A stretch of DNA of 64,000 bases from Paenibacillus contaminans (GTDB lineage Bacteria; Bacillota; Bacilli; Paenibacillales; NBRC-103111), in contig NZ_QMFB01000002.1 of assembly GCF_003285015.1 (NCBI RefSeq), positions 372,001 to 436,000 on the forward strand. The letters run 5' to 3'. The first letter of the stretch is position 1. Every line of letters starts with the position of its first letter. The position numbers and the translations under genes are program-made. A model generated the notes under the pieces. The model made no database searches and had not been told where the DNA came from. It worked only from the letters and a program-made list of their open reading frames with translations. Of this stretch, positions 25,399-35,300 are shown piece after piece.

Positions 25399-26283
25399 CT
25401 ACTCCTTCAGCGACCCGATCAGAACGCCTTTCGCAAAATGCTTTTGCAGGAACGGATAGACGAATAAAATCGGCAAAATCGCCACTATGATCATTGCGTA
25501 CTTGATCTGGATCGAGATGAGCGACCGCTCGTGCGCGTCGGCCATATCCTGCAGCATCGAAGCGTCAGCGTCCTGAATGAGCATTTTCATCAAAAACAGC
25601 TGCAGCGGCTGCAGCTCCGCGCTCGGCAAATAAATCATCGCCGTCAGGAAGCTGTTCCAGTGCCCGACCGCATAAAACAGCGCCAGCACCGCGATAATCG
25701 GTTTGGACAGCGGGATGACGATTTTCGCCAATATGACGAAATCATGCGCCCCGTCCAGCTTTGCCGATTCCATCAGCTCCTCCGGTATGCTTTGGAGAAA
25801 GGTGCGTGCAATAATGATCAGGAACGCGCTGACCGCTCCGGGAATAATCATGACCCAGCGGCTGTCGTACAGCCCCAGCTCTTTAATCAGCAGGAAGGAC
25901 GGAATGAGTCCGCCGCCGAAAAACATCGTAAACGTAATAAAAATCATGATCCAATTGCGTGCGAAAAACATACGCCTGGATAACGGATACGCGGCCAGCA
26001 TCGTCATGACGACGTTGACCGCCGTCCCCGCCACCGTATACAAAACCGTATTCGCGTATGCGACCCAAACACCTTCGTTTTCGAATATGCGTTGGTAGGC
26101 TCCTAGCGAAAACCCTTTGGGAAGCAGCCATACCGCCTGGCTGATGACATACTGAGGGTCGCTGATCGACATGCTGAACACATAGAGAAACGGATATAGC
26201 GTGACCGCCATCGCTACCCACATGCTGAGCCAAATTGCACCGTCCGTTACTCTCTCCCCTGCCGTTTTCCTGACTCTTGCCAC
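25399..26283 (-). CDS. ABC sugar permease, YtcP type (294 aa)
   Basis: Starts at GTG 26283 with AGAGGTGG just upstream. It has six membrane segments, the coupling loop ELMESAKLDGAHDFVILAKIVIPLS and the typical ending FAKGVLIGSLKE. It pairs with the LplB-type permease encoded 12 bases upstream. The N-terminal 16 residues (MARVRKTAGERVTDGA) are basic and cytoplasmic. It belongs to the second LplB/YtcP importer of the window; no ATPase is encoded nearby. Confidence 0.93.
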   Translation of the reverse strand: MARVRKTAGERVTDGAIWLSMWVAMAVTLYPFLYVFSMSISDPQYVISQAVWLLPKGFSLGAYQRIFENEGVWVAYANTVLYTVAGTAVNVVMTMLAAYPLSRRMFFARNWIMIFITFTMFFGGGLIPSFLLIKELGLYDSRWVMIIPGAVSAFLIIIARTFLQSIPEELMESAKLDGAHDFVILAKIVIPLSKPIIAVLALFYAVGHWNSFLTAMIYLPSAELQPLQLFLMKMLIQDADASMLQDMADAHERSLISIQIKYAMIIVAILPILFVYPFLQKHFAKGVLIGSLKE

Positions 26284-26295
26284 GAATCCACCTCT

Positions 26296-27246
26296 TCACC
26301 ACAGGGAAGTCTCCGAATACTTCCTGCTTAAATAATTTGCCGCCAAAAGCAATGCGATGTTGACCACATTATTAAATAGCCCTACCGCCGCGGAAAAGCT
26401 GTAATTGCCATTCTCGATCCCCATCCGGTAAACGAACGTGCCGATAATATCCGCCGTTTCATAAATTTGCGGGTTGTACATCAGCAATACTTTCTCGAAC
26501 CCGACATCCATCATGTTTCCGAGATTCAGGATGAGCAAAATAACGATCGTCGGCACAAGCCCCGGCAGCGTAATATGCCGCATCCTTTGCCACCTGCTCG
26601 CTCCGTCTACCTCGGCCGCTTCGTACAGCTGCGGGTTGATGCCCGCTATCGCCGCCAAATAAATGATCGAACCCCAGCCAAAGCCCTGCCATATGCCCGA
26701 TGAGATATAAATCGTCCGGAAGTATCCCGGCTCCGCCATAAAATTAATGGGCTCCATTCCTAACTTCGTTAGCAATATGTTGATGATGCCGTCCAGCGGC
26801 GACAAAAAATTGACAAGCATGCCGACGATCACGACGATCGAAATAAAATGCGGCAGATAGCTGACTGTCTGCACCGTTTTCTTGAATAAGCTGTCCTTCA
26901 GTTCATTCAATAGCAGGGCGAAAATAATCGGCACGGGAAAGCCCCAAAACAGCGAATTCATGCTGAGCAGCAGCGTATTTTTGATCAGCCTAACAAAGTA
27001 AGTAGATTGAAAGAACTGCTTGAAATATAGAAAGCCAACCCAGTCGCTCCCTAAAATCCCCTTGATCGGGTGAAACTTCTTGAACGCGATCACGACGCCG
27101 TACATCGGAACATAGTGGAAAACGATGTAGTAAAACAGCACCGGCGCAATCATTAGCAGCAAATATTTATCCCGCTGCCAGTTCTTCCTCCATATCCCGC
27201 CCCGGACAAGCTTCGCCCGGACGGCCGTTTGCGGCACCGGCTTCAT
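26296..27246 (-). CDS. ABC sugar permease, LplB type (316 aa)
   Basis: Starts at ATG 27246 behind AAGGGGGCG. It has a basic N-terminal extension of about 25 residues, then YLLLMIAPVLFYYIVFHYVPMYG and six membrane segments. The coupling loop is QLYEAAEVDGASRWQRMRHITLPG. It follows the solute-binding protein gene after 127 bases that hold a strong hairpin. It forms the heterodimeric channel with the YtcP-type subunit encoded downstream. Confidence 0.93.
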   Translation of the reverse strand: MKPVPQTAVRAKLVRGGIWRKNWQRDKYLLLMIAPVLFYYIVFHYVPMYGVVIAFKKFHPIKGILGSDWVGFLYFKQFFQSTYFVRLIKNTLLLSMNSLFWGFPVPIIFALLLNELKDSLFKKTVQTVSYLPHFISIVVIVGMLVNFLSPLDGIINILLTKLGMEPINFMAEPGYFRTIYISSGIWQGFGWGSIIYLAAIAGINPQLYEAAEVDGASRWQRMRHITLPGLVPTIVILLILNLGNMMDVGFEKVLLMYNPQIYETADIIGTFVYRMGIENGNYSFSAAVGLFNNVVNIALLLAANYLSRKYSETSLW

Positions 27247-27321
27247 GCGGAATCGCCCCCTTTCATTCGTAAAACCGAACCGGTTTGCGTTCTCCGGTTA
27301 TGCAAACCGCTCGGGCCAAGA

Positions 27322-27348
27322 CGTCATCCCCTATCCGAGGGAATGACG
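27322..27348 (-). promoter_or_regulatory. Intercistronic hairpin between binding protein and permease genes
   Basis: In the minus-strand transcript CGTCATTCCC pairs with GGGGATGACG (ten pairs, one of them G-T) around TCGGATA. No T-run follows. It is equivalent in position to the hairpins at 5928-5952 and 52986-53009 and probably allows higher expression of the binding protein than of the permeases. Confidence 0.6.
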
Positions 27349-27373
27349 CTTGCCGCTTTCAGCGGTCTTCCGT

Positions 27374-29056
27374 TTATTTTTTCGTCGCGCGGTCGTATTG
27401 CTTCTGCTTCAGCTCCAAAAGCTTAGCCAGCCCCATGCTTTGCAGCTTCGCAGTAAATTTATCGAAGTTGTCCAGCGGCTCTTTGCCCGTTACGAACTTA
27501 ACGAGCGTTTCGTCAAGATACGTTTTGAAGTCCGCGGATACGGTCGTCGATACCTCTTCATTTTCCTTGGGTGAGGCAAACCCGAACGGCACGGCGTCCA
27601 CCAAAGACGTCTCGATTCGTTTGGCTTGCTCCGCCAAAACCGGATTCAGCTTAAGCAGCGCCTGCGGCTGCAGCGACGTAAAGCCCTTCTGGCTGCGAAT
27701 CCACGGAACGGTCGGATAAGCGCCAATCGAGCGCAGCGCGCTGACCGCGTCGAGGCCTTCCGGATTTTTTTTGACGAAATCGGTAAATTCAGGCTGGCCG
27801 TTCACCATGTTGTAGCTCGTGCCCTCAATGCCGAAGTGGACGAGCCGGCTGCCTTCCTCGCTGGCATAGATATAGTCGAGCCATTTGATCGCTACTTCGG
27901 GGTTCTTGCTCGTGCTTGAGATCGCGAAATAGCCGCTGAACGGACCGTACTTCTCGTAATAGCCCTTAGAATCTTTGCCTGTGGGCGGAAGCGCCAGCAT
28001 CCAGCTCGCTTTATCGCTGCCGCTTTGCTTCTGCGCCGCATTGTAACGATCCGCCTGGTTCAGGAAGTTGACCGATGAGCCGACCATATCGCGCGAGATG
28101 TTCCCGACAAGCGCATCATCCTTCTTCGTCAAAAACTCCGGATCGATCAATCCCTCCGAATACAATTTGTTGAGCCATACAAGCAGCTCTTTGGCGCGCG
28201 GGTCTGCCCATTCGAACTGGATTTTGCCGTTTTTGTCCGGATAGAAGCCTTGGCTGTAGAAAAAGTGCAGGTTCAGCGCGCTGGCGAACATCGTCAGCCC
28301 ATTCATTCCGTGATTGGCGAAGGAAAGCGGAATTTCATCCGGCTTGCCGTTTCCGTTCGGATCGCGGTCTTTGAACGCTTTGAGTACCGCATACCATTCG
28401 TCGAGCGTCCGCGGCTCCTGCAGGTCAAGTTTCTCGAGCCAATCCTTGCGAAGCAAGAGGCCGATCGGATCCGTGTACGCGGCCCCGTCCGTAATCGAAG
28501 AAATGAAATACAGCTTGCCGTCCGGCGCCTTCAACCGGTTGTGAAGAATCGGATTCTCCTTGAAAAACTTTTTGATGTTCGGCGCATGCTTGTCGATCAA
28601 TCCGTCCAGCGGAATGATGAGACCGTCCTCGGCGGTTTTGACGGGATCCTGCGGAACGAGCATGATGTCGGGCAAATCTTTGGCCGCGGCTACCCGTACG
28701 CCCGCAACCTTCACATATTGCGAAGACGGGGTGACGTCCCAGATGGTTTTAACGCCCGTCCGCTTCTCGATCTCCTGCCATACCGGCAGGTTTTGCTTAT
28801 AACTTTTGGCCGCGTAAAAATTTTCGTTGCCCATGAACGTCAGCGTCACCGAGCCGTCTTTGACGATCGGCATCGTGTTTGCCGCCGGCTCCGCGCTTGC
28901 GGATGAGTTGGCCTGCGGACTCGCGGAGGCTTCCGCCCCGCCCGTTTCTTCGCTCTTCCCGCATGCCGAAAGTACGGACAGCGATACCATCGCTGCGGAA
29001 AGCAGCAAAGCTGCGGCCTTTCTCGATTTCCCTCCGGAATGCCTTCTCGCGTTCAT
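27374..29056 (-). CDS. Extracellular solute-binding lipoprotein (560 aa)
   Basis: Sugar-binding subunit of the second importer. A basic N-terminus (MNARRHSGGKSRK), a hydrophobic core and the lipobox LSAC place the lipidated cysteine near residue 32. A low-complexity Ala/Ser/Glu linker follows. The mature part has family-1 motifs (DLPDIMLVPQDPVKTAEDG, RKDWLEKLDLQEPRTLDEWY, DPNGNGKPDEIPL). The start is preceded by AGGGGAG. It lies 15 bases after the beta-helix protein gene, suggesting the ligand is an oligosaccharide generated by that enzyme. Confidence 0.93.
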   Translation of the reverse strand: MNARRHSGGKSRKAAALLLSAAMVSLSVLSACGKSEETGGAEASASPQANSSASAEPAANTMPIVKDGSVTLTFMGNENFYAAKSYKQNLPVWQEIEKRTGVKTIWDVTPSSQYVKVAGVRVAAAKDLPDIMLVPQDPVKTAEDGLIIPLDGLIDKHAPNIKKFFKENPILHNRLKAPDGKLYFISSITDGAAYTDPIGLLLRKDWLEKLDLQEPRTLDEWYAVLKAFKDRDPNGNGKPDEIPLSFANHGMNGLTMFASALNLHFFYSQGFYPDKNGKIQFEWADPRAKELLVWLNKLYSEGLIDPEFLTKKDDALVGNISRDMVGSSVNFLNQADRYNAAQKQSGSDKASWMLALPPTGKDSKGYYEKYGPFSGYFAISSTSKNPEVAIKWLDYIYASEEGSRLVHFGIEGTSYNMVNGQPEFTDFVKKNPEGLDAVSALRSIGAYPTVPWIRSQKGFTSLQPQALLKLNPVLAEQAKRIETSLVDAVPFGFASPKENEEVSTTVSADFKTYLDETLVKFVTGKEPLDNFDKFTAKLQSMGLAKLLELKQKQYDRATKK

Positions 29057-29071
29057 CTACCCGATCTCCCC

Positions 29072-31354
29072 TTATGATTCGTTTTCGATTTTGCCGAACG
29101 GGCGCACGACCGGCGCCACATACGACAGCGTACCTGAATAACCGTCCGGAAGCGCCGTATCCACCATAACGGCTTTGCCCGACAAGTAAAGAATCCGGTT
29201 CGTACGCGCAATGCCCGTCAATCGGATGTAGTCGCCCACTTTTAATCCCGTACTGTCGTTCAGGTTGAGTATCTGCTTGTAGCCCGAGATTTTGTCGTTC
29301 GTTTCCCTGGTGCCGGTAACACCGGCAAGCGTGCCGAACGTTCCGCCGCTCACGACCCGGTGCCCGTGATAGCTTGTTCCCGGCGTCAGCGGTCCGGTAT
29401 TGACGATAATGTCGCCGACATTGACCGACAGCTTGCCTGTAACAGGCATCGTATCGCAGTAGTGGGTCGCCGTCTTCGTTCCCGTATCCACGGCAGCCGC
29501 CGCGTTGGAATTGCGGTAGCCGCCCTGCTTGGGCAGAAAACGGTTGTTTTTCAAGGAAACGTTGACAAGCTCGCCGGAGCCGTCGGTAAAATACGATTGA
29601 TTGCCCTGCAGCGTATCGAACGTATCGCTTACCGTGTTATCCTCTACAACGACGTTCGTCAAATTGCCGACCAGGAAAAATGCGGTGCAATAATCGCGGA
29701 CGCCATGCTGATAAATGCCCGGATTGACGAACGTATTGCCGGTTACGATCACATTCTCGAACTTGTTCGGCTGTTGGAAGAGCCCGATCTTGATGCCGGC
29801 GACAGGCGCATTCGTGACGACATTGCCCGTTACGGTCACATTGCGCACATTCCCCTTCGGTGAAATACCGATGGCATATATCGTCGAGTTGCTGATCGTC
29901 CTTGCGACCGTATCGACCTGAAACAGAACCGAATTGCCGACGATGTTGATCGTATCGTAATCGCCCGCCAAATTCGCGCCGTTCTCGAACACCATGCTGA
30001 TCCCTTGCCATTCGACCTCCGGACGGTCCTTGTTCGCGATTGAAATCGTATTGCCGGAAATCGTTACGTTGCGAACCGTCGTCCCGGTAATCGACCATAG
30101 ACGGATTCCGAGACACGCCTTCGAAAAGGTATTGCCGCTCACCGTAATATCGGAGACGCCCCGATCGGCGGACGTCGTCGACCGGCTGACGATATTGACG
30201 CCGGTCTGATAACCGACCGACACGTTGCCGTGGATGACAGCGGGTCCGTTATGCGATTCCATCGCGCCGCGGCCGCCCTGCGCGAAGTCGGAATGAAACA
30301 TATTGCCGAACGCCGCATGGTTCTCGCAATTGAAGTAGACGGCCGAGTTGTCGTAGTTCGTCTTGCCGTCCGCGATGCCGGCCGTGCGTACGAAGCGGAA
30401 ATAGCAATTGCGGACGACGGCGTTGCGGGCGTCCTTCCCGTTCAGCGTGACCGCGTTGATGCCGCTCGTCGAATCGAAATTGACGCTATCGACGACGATA
30501 TCCTGGAACGAATAGAGCGCAACCGCATACTGCGAAATGCCGGACACGCCCGCCTTGATCTTGGAGGTCGTATTGGCGGCGCCGTTCTGATCGATCGTCA
30601 GGCTGCTGATCGTGACATGCTCGATAAACGCCGTATTCGTTTCCGCGCCGAAAATCGTATCGTAATCGCCGGCGTCCGGCTTCACCTTAAGAACGGCTCC
30701 CCGTTCGCCGGTCACATGCAGGTTGCTGCGCAGCACGATTCGTTTGTCCGTCGCCGGTGCGATCTGATACGTGCCGGCCGGGAAATAAACCGTCCGGATC
30801 GACGAAGCGGCCGCATAATCGATCGCCTTCTGAATGAACGGAATGTCGTCTCCGCTCCCGTCGCCGCGGGCGCCGAACCATTTCACATTGATGTAATCGC
30901 TTTCAGACACCCGCTTAAAGCGAAAGCCCGCAGTCGAAACAAGCACCGTTCCCGTGTTATCCGCGGCAGCCGTATCGCTCGGATCATACACAAAATGCCC
31001 CTCATGTCCCGGATCCGTGATGAAATAAACGGCGTTGCGGCGATTTTTGCGCAATGCCCGCAAGTCCGTCATCGTCGTCGTGACGACGATATTCAGCTTC
31101 AGCAGCTCCTGCAAATCCGGCAAGTCCGGCGGCAGCAGCCGGCTTTCCGAGTTGGCATAAACGGCATCCGTTACCGAACCTCCCGGCCCCGCGCCCTTGC
31201 CCAGCAGCGTCCCCGGAAACAAACCTTCCGCCGCCAAAGCCGCCCCCGCCGCGCCGAACGAAGCAAGCAGTTTCCTTCTGCTGATCGGCTGTTCGCGGGC
31301 TGCATTTTCTTTCGGCTCCTCGTGTTCTCTTTCGCTGGATGACTGATCCGACAT
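29072..31354 (-). CDS. Tat-exported right-handed beta-helix protein, pectate lyase/GH28-like (760 aa)
   Basis: A twin-arginine signal SRRKLLASFGAAGAALAAEG lies at about residues 25-44 after a long hydrophilic N-terminus, so export in folded form is likely. Residues about 150-200 match the pectate lyase superfamily start (INVKWFGARGDGSGDDIPFI). Many parallel beta-helix rungs then carry repeated V(T/R)(V/I)xGNxxxN-type coils to about residue 620, and a C-terminal beta domain ends the protein. It probably cleaves a polysaccharide such as a pectin or rhamnogalacturonan, but catalytic residues cannot be assigned by eye. First gene of the operon running to 24059 and divergent from the AraC gene at 31499. 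Confidence 0.88.
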   Translation of the reverse strand: MSDQSSSEREHEEPKENAAREQPISRRKLLASFGAAGAALAAEGLFPGTLLGKGAGPGGSVTDAVYANSESRLLPPDLPDLQELLKLNIVVTTTMTDLRALRKNRRNAVYFITDPGHEGHFVYDPSDTAAADNTGTVLVSTAGFRFKRVSESDYINVKWFGARGDGSGDDIPFIQKAIDYAAASSIRTVYFPAGTYQIAPATDKRIVLRSNLHVTGERGAVLKVKPDAGDYDTIFGAETNTAFIEHVTISSLTIDQNGAANTTSKIKAGVSGISQYAVALYSFQDIVVDSVNFDSTSGINAVTLNGKDARNAVVRNCYFRFVRTAGIADGKTNYDNSAVYFNCENHAAFGNMFHSDFAQGGRGAMESHNGPAVIHGNVSVGYQTGVNIVSRSTTSADRGVSDITVSGNTFSKACLGIRLWSITGTTVRNVTISGNTISIANKDRPEVEWQGISMVFENGANLAGDYDTINIVGNSVLFQVDTVARTISNSTIYAIGISPKGNVRNVTVTGNVVTNAPVAGIKIGLFQQPNKFENVIVTGNTFVNPGIYQHGVRDYCTAFFLVGNLTNVVVEDNTVSDTFDTLQGNQSYFTDGSGELVNVSLKNNRFLPKQGGYRNSNAAAAVDTGTKTATHYCDTMPVTGKLSVNVGDIIVNTGPLTPGTSYHGHRVVSGGTFGTLAGVTGTRETNDKISGYKQILNLNDSTGLKVGDYIRLTGIARTNRILYLSGKAVMVDTALPDGYSGTLSYVAPVVRPFGKIENES

Positions 31355-31498
31355 TCCTCATTCCCCCAATCGGTTTATTATTGTTTGGCTCTTCTATATA
31401 ATAAAAGCAATTCAAATGAGAAATCTTTACAGAAAAAGGCGGTTGTTTTTTATTATTTGACTTCCTGAACGCACATTTCGGGAGAGGAGCTGAATCCG

Positions 31499-32410
31499 TT
31501 GGCAAGAAAAAAGTACGTGCTTCGCAGCGACCTCACAATCGACAACCTGTATACGTTTCACTATTTCGAGCTGTCCCGCAACTTTTACTCGACGGGCGAG
31601 AAACACGATTTCTGGGAATTCATCTATGTGGATAAAGGCGAAATGCATATTTATACGGATTTCGGGGAGTATCGGCTGACGCAAGGCGAGGTATTTTTCT
31701 ATAAGCCGAATTTGTTCCACAGGGGTGGAGCGAACTCGCGGGAAGCCACGAATTTAATCATCTTGTCCTTCGATAGCCGCTCGCCGTGCATGACGTTTTT
31801 CGAAAACAAGCGGTTTCGGCTCGATGAAAGCGACAGGCTCATTCTCGCGGAGATGGTGAAAGAGGGAATGGAGGCGTTCGATCCGTCCATCAAATGGTTC
31901 ATTCCGTATTTAACCGGAAGCGAGGACAGCCCGTTCGGCTGTGAGCAGTTGATTAAAAACTATCTCGAAATCTTCCTGATCCGCTTGATCCGCAGGGGGA
32001 ACGAAAGCGGCGATAATCAAGAGGAGCATAAGCCATCCTCCGCCATACGCGAAAATACCGAAGCCGACCTTTCGCAAAGCATCATCCGCTTCATGGAGGA
32101 GAATATAGCGGCTAACCTTACGCTGGACGAGCTGTGCAAAATGTTCTCGATCGGCAAAACGCAGCTAAAGACGCTTTTCAAAAAGAAAACCGGCCGCAGC
32201 TGTCTCGATTTTTGGAAACATCTCAAAATCGAACGGGCGAAAACGCTCATCCGCGAGGAGTCGCACAACATAACGGAAATCGCCGAACGGCTCGGCTACA
32301 GCACCGTGCATTATTTCTCCACCGATTTCAAAAAAGCTACGGACATGACGCCGACCGATTACGCCCGTACGGTACAGGCCCGTCTGACGTCTAGCCGCAA
32401 ATCGAACTGA
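31499..32410 (+). CDS. AraC-family transcriptional regulator with cupin sensor (303 aa)
   Basis: Begins with TTG at 31499, 9 bases after GAGGAG. The N-terminal cupin (HDFWEFIYVDKGEMHIYTDF ... YKPNLFHRGGANS) has the histidine-containing sugar-sensing fold. The C-terminal 100 residues hold two helix-turn-helix motifs (TLDELCKMFSIGKTQLKTLFKK and ITEIAERLGYSTVHYFSTDFKK). It is divergent from the lyase/importer operon at 31354 across a 144-bp gap, so it is the likely activator of that operon. A truncated R2 repeat follows directly after its stop codon. Confidence 0.92.
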   Translation: MARKKYVLRSDLTIDNLYTFHYFELSRNFYSTGEKHDFWEFIYVDKGEMHIYTDFGEYRLTQGEVFFYKPNLFHRGGANSREATNLIILSFDSRSPCMTFFENKRFRLDESDRLILAEMVKEGMEAFDPSIKWFIPYLTGSEDSPFGCEQLIKNYLEIFLIRLIRRGNESGDNQEEHKPSSAIRENTEADLSQSIIRFMEENIAANLTLDELCKMFSIGKTQLKTLFKKKTGRSCLDFWKHLKIERAKTLIREESHNITEIAERLGYSTVHYFSTDFKKATDMTPTDYARTVQARLTSSRKSN

Positions 32411-32411
32411 A

Positions 32412-32544
32412 CGAAAACGCCTGCATGCAGCGGGTATTTTGCTCGACACACCGGTGAATCCGTTTTCCAAGCCTGCAAAATCGGACTCCAGCGTTAGGCG
32501 AACCTCAATTCCTTGCTCCAAGCGGGCGTTTTCGGACTACAGCA
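32412..32544. repeat. Right half of a dispersed R2 repeat
   Basis: Starts 2 bases after the AraC stop with GAAAACGCCTGCATGCAGCGGG and continues through GCAAAATCGGACTCCAGCG to TTCGGACTACAGC. It matches the right part of the R2 copies at 19640 and 58279, and the left half is absent. The rest of the gap 32545-32919 contains no gene I can support. Confidence 0.7.
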
Positions 32545-32919
32545 TACCGAGGAGCCTTATAGGCAGCGTAGGGATGAACGACTTTTCCATCCTTAAAGAA
32601 CTGGCGTGTTTACCGGCATATTTGAACACTCAACCAAAAACATATCCCAACAACATATAAATTCTACTAGAAAAACCGTCCGGGACACCGGACGGTTCAT
32701 TCGCGTGCCTAGCATTTCGTTCGGTACGCGTGAGAGGCGATGGGATATAACCGTCAACCGTTCTTCCGTACACCCTTGTCAATGAATACTTCAGCAATTT
32801 CCGTTGCTTCTGAAAGCTCTCCTAGTCCTTCGTTATCGTTAGAGCACGCAGCGGTAGTTTACCTCGTGCTGAATCGTCCCTTGCGTCAGCCCAAGCGGAC
32901 GCCGGAATCAAACGCAACG

Positions 32920-32960
32920 AAGCGGTTAAGCAGACTTCCCTGCTTAACCGCTTTTTTTAG
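32920..32960 (+). terminator. Strong terminator hairpin between AraC region and prkA
   Basis: AAGCGGTTAAGCAG at 32920-32933 pairs perfectly with CTGCTTAACCGCTT at 32940-32953, followed by a run of T on the plus strand. On the minus strand it follows the prkA stop by 20 bases, but the T-rich tail there is weak (TTCGTTGCGTTTG). It probably blocks plus-strand transcription into prkA and may also end prkA. Confidence 0.8.
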
Positions 32961-32973
32961 GCCGGCCTCCGGT

Positions 32974-34869
32974 TTACCGGTTCAACAGGCTTCCGACATA
33001 CTTGAGCAGCTCATTGGCGCATACCGGACAGTAGCCGTTATGATCGATCAGCCTGGCGGTTACCTCATTGATCCGCTTCAGCTGCGTTTCGTCCGGCGTT
33101 TTGGTCGAGGTCGTAATTTTGACGATATCCTTCAAATCCGTAAACAGCTTCTTCTCGATCGCTTCGCGCAGCCGTTCATGGGTATGATAATCGAATTTTC
33201 TGCCCTTGCGCGAATACGTCGACATCCGGATAAGAATTTCTTCTCGGAACGCCTTCTTCGCATTTTCGGAAATGCCGATCTGCTCCTCAATCGAACGCAT
33301 CAGCCTTTCGTCCGGATCCATCGTCTCGCCGGTCAGCGGGTCCTTCAGCTTGCCCCAGTTGCAATACGCCTCGATATTATCGAGATAATTTTCGAACAGC
33401 GTTTTGGCCGACTCCTCGAACGAGTAAACGAAAGCTTTCTGAATTTCCTTCTTCGCCAGCTCGTCGTACTCCTTACGCGCCGTCGAGATGAAGTTCAAGT
33501 AGCGCTCCCGCTCCTCCTTCGTAATCGAAGGATGCTGATCGAGGCCGTCCTTGATTGCCCGCAGCACATCCAGCGCATTAATGCAGCTGACGTCATGGCG
33601 AATGAGCGCGCTCGAAATCCGGTTGATGACGTAGCGCGGGTCGATGCCCGTCATTCCTTCCTCCAAAAATTCGTTCTGCATTTCCTTCAGATCGGCTTCC
33701 TTATATCCCTCGATCGCTTCGCCGTCGTACATGCGCATTTTCTTGACAAGGTCCATGCCTTGCTTTTTCGTTTCCTTCAGCCGCGTAAGTACCGAAAAAA
33801 TGGCCGCCGCACGCAAGCTATGCGGGGCGATATGGATATGGCTCATGTCGCTCTGGCCGATAAGCTTGTGGTAAATTTTTTCCTCCCGCGACACCTTCAG
33901 ATTGTAAGGAACCGGCATGACGATCATCCGCGACTGCAGCGCCTCGTTCTTCTTGTTGGCGATAAACGATTTGTACTCGGATTCGTTCGTATGCGCCACG
34001 ATCAGCTCGTCGGCTGAAATGAGCGCAAAGCGGCCCGCTTTAAAATTGCCTTCCTGGGTAAGCGAGAGCAGATTCCACAAAAATTTCTCGTCGCACTTGA
34101 GCATCTCCTGGAACTCCATAATGCCCCGGTTCGCCTTGTTCAGCTCGCCGTCAAAGCGGTAAGCTCTAGGATCGGACTCGGAACCGAATTCCGTAATGGT
34201 CGAAAAGTCGATGCTGCCCGTCAGATCGGCGATATCCTGCGATTTCGGATCGGAGGGACTGAACGTCCCGATGCCGGTGCGAGTTTCCTCCGATAGCATC
34301 ACGCGCTCCACCATTACCTCCTCGATCTGACCGCCATACTCGGTTTTCAGCCGCATTTGGCAGGACGGACATAGAGAACCCTCGATCTTGACGCCTAGGT
34401 CCCGCTCCACGTCGGCACGAAGCTCCTGCGGAATAAGATGCAGCGGCTCCTCGTGCATCGGGCAGCCTTTGATCGCGTACACCGCGCCTTCCTCCGTCCG
34501 CGAAAACCGCTCCAAGCCCCGTTTGAGCAGCGTAACGATCGTCGATTTCCCGCCGCTGACCGGCCCCATCAATAATAAAATGCGTTTTCGGACATCCAGT
34601 CTGCGCGCGGCGGAATGGAAATATTCCTCTACCAGCTTCTCCAGCGTACGATCGAGCCCGAATATATCGTTCTCGAAAAACGAATACGTGACATGTCCGT
34701 TATCCTCCGTGACACCGTTCGACGCGATCATCCGGTAGACACGTGCATGCGCGGTCATCGCGAGCTCCGGCTGCTGTCGAACCTTTTCGATATACTGCTT
34801 GAACGTTCCGCTCCACGCCAACCGTTCGTTTTCCGCCCTATGCTCGGAAATGCGTTTGAATATGTCCAT
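32974..34869 (-). CDS. prkA: PrkA-type serine protein kinase (631 aa)
   Basis: A Ser/Thr protein kinase with an AAA-like N-terminal module, associated in Bacillus with sporulation. The ATG at 34869 follows GGAGGAGG and gives MDIFKRISEHR, the conserved PrkA start; the open frame reaches 34911 but would add 14 residues without a ribosome site. The Walker A GPVSGGKST lies at 102-110. Zinc-type cysteines CPSCQMR and, near the C-terminus, CPVCANELL are present. Length equals the Bacillus protein. In many Firmicutes yhbH (and often spoVR) lies next to prkA, but neither is adjacent here. No sigma-factor promoter was assigned with confidence. Confidence 0.96.
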   Translation of the reverse strand: MDIFKRISEHRAENERLAWSGTFKQYIEKVRQQPELAMTAHARVYRMIASNGVTEDNGHVTYSFFENDIFGLDRTLEKLVEEYFHSAARRLDVRKRILLLMGPVSGGKSTIVTLLKRGLERFSRTEEGAVYAIKGCPMHEEPLHLIPQELRADVERDLGVKIEGSLCPSCQMRLKTEYGGQIEEVMVERVMLSEETRTGIGTFSPSDPKSQDIADLTGSIDFSTITEFGSESDPRAYRFDGELNKANRGIMEFQEMLKCDEKFLWNLLSLTQEGNFKAGRFALISADELIVAHTNESEYKSFIANKKNEALQSRMIVMPVPYNLKVSREEKIYHKLIGQSDMSHIHIAPHSLRAAAIFSVLTRLKETKKQGMDLVKKMRMYDGEAIEGYKEADLKEMQNEFLEEGMTGIDPRYVINRISSALIRHDVSCINALDVLRAIKDGLDQHPSITKEERERYLNFISTARKEYDELAKKEIQKAFVYSFEESAKTLFENYLDNIEAYCNWGKLKDPLTGETMDPDERLMRSIEEQIGISENAKKAFREEILIRMSTYSRKGRKFDYHTHERLREAIEKKLFTDLKDIVKITTSTKTPDETQLKRINEVTARLIDHNGYCPVCANELLKYVGSLLNR

Positions 34870-35240
34870 GGTTGCCTCCTCCCATCTGCTCGTGTCCCCT
34901 TTACGCGTCATGAAGCATCCTCTGGATGATCTTCCAAGGTGAACGAAATAAGAAGCGTATTAAATACCTATGCAGGCTCGGAGGATAAGTTTACGAATTT
35001 TTAGCGGAGGCGGATCAAAATCGCCGCAAGCCGCGCCTATATGCTCGCAAAATTGTTTTATGCCGCGGAAAAATCGCTATGCGACATAAAGGCAGCGGGT
35101 TTTGCATAAAGCTTACACTGTTACCCTCTGTCGTCTCTCCCGGTTCTGAAAAGCAGTCATTAATATACACGCACTACTAATATTCATCAAAGGCTTGTCG
35201 GATTTTTTCGATACAAAATGTTTCATTTTCTGCGCGTTAT

Positions 35241-35248
35241 GCTATAAT
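35241..35248 (+). promoter_or_regulatory. Extended -10 promoter for the DUF2161 gene
   Basis: TGCTATAAT (TATAAT at 35243-35248) is a consensus extended -10 element. The -35 region is weak (TTTCAT). It lies about 53 bases before the GTG at 35301. The remaining divergent spacer 34870-35240 is AT-rich, upstream of prkA, and shows no other feature I can name. Confidence 0.6.
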
Positions 35249-35300
35249 GAAGTCATTCAAACGGTAGCTTATAACAGTAGACGACAAAGGAGCGGCGACC

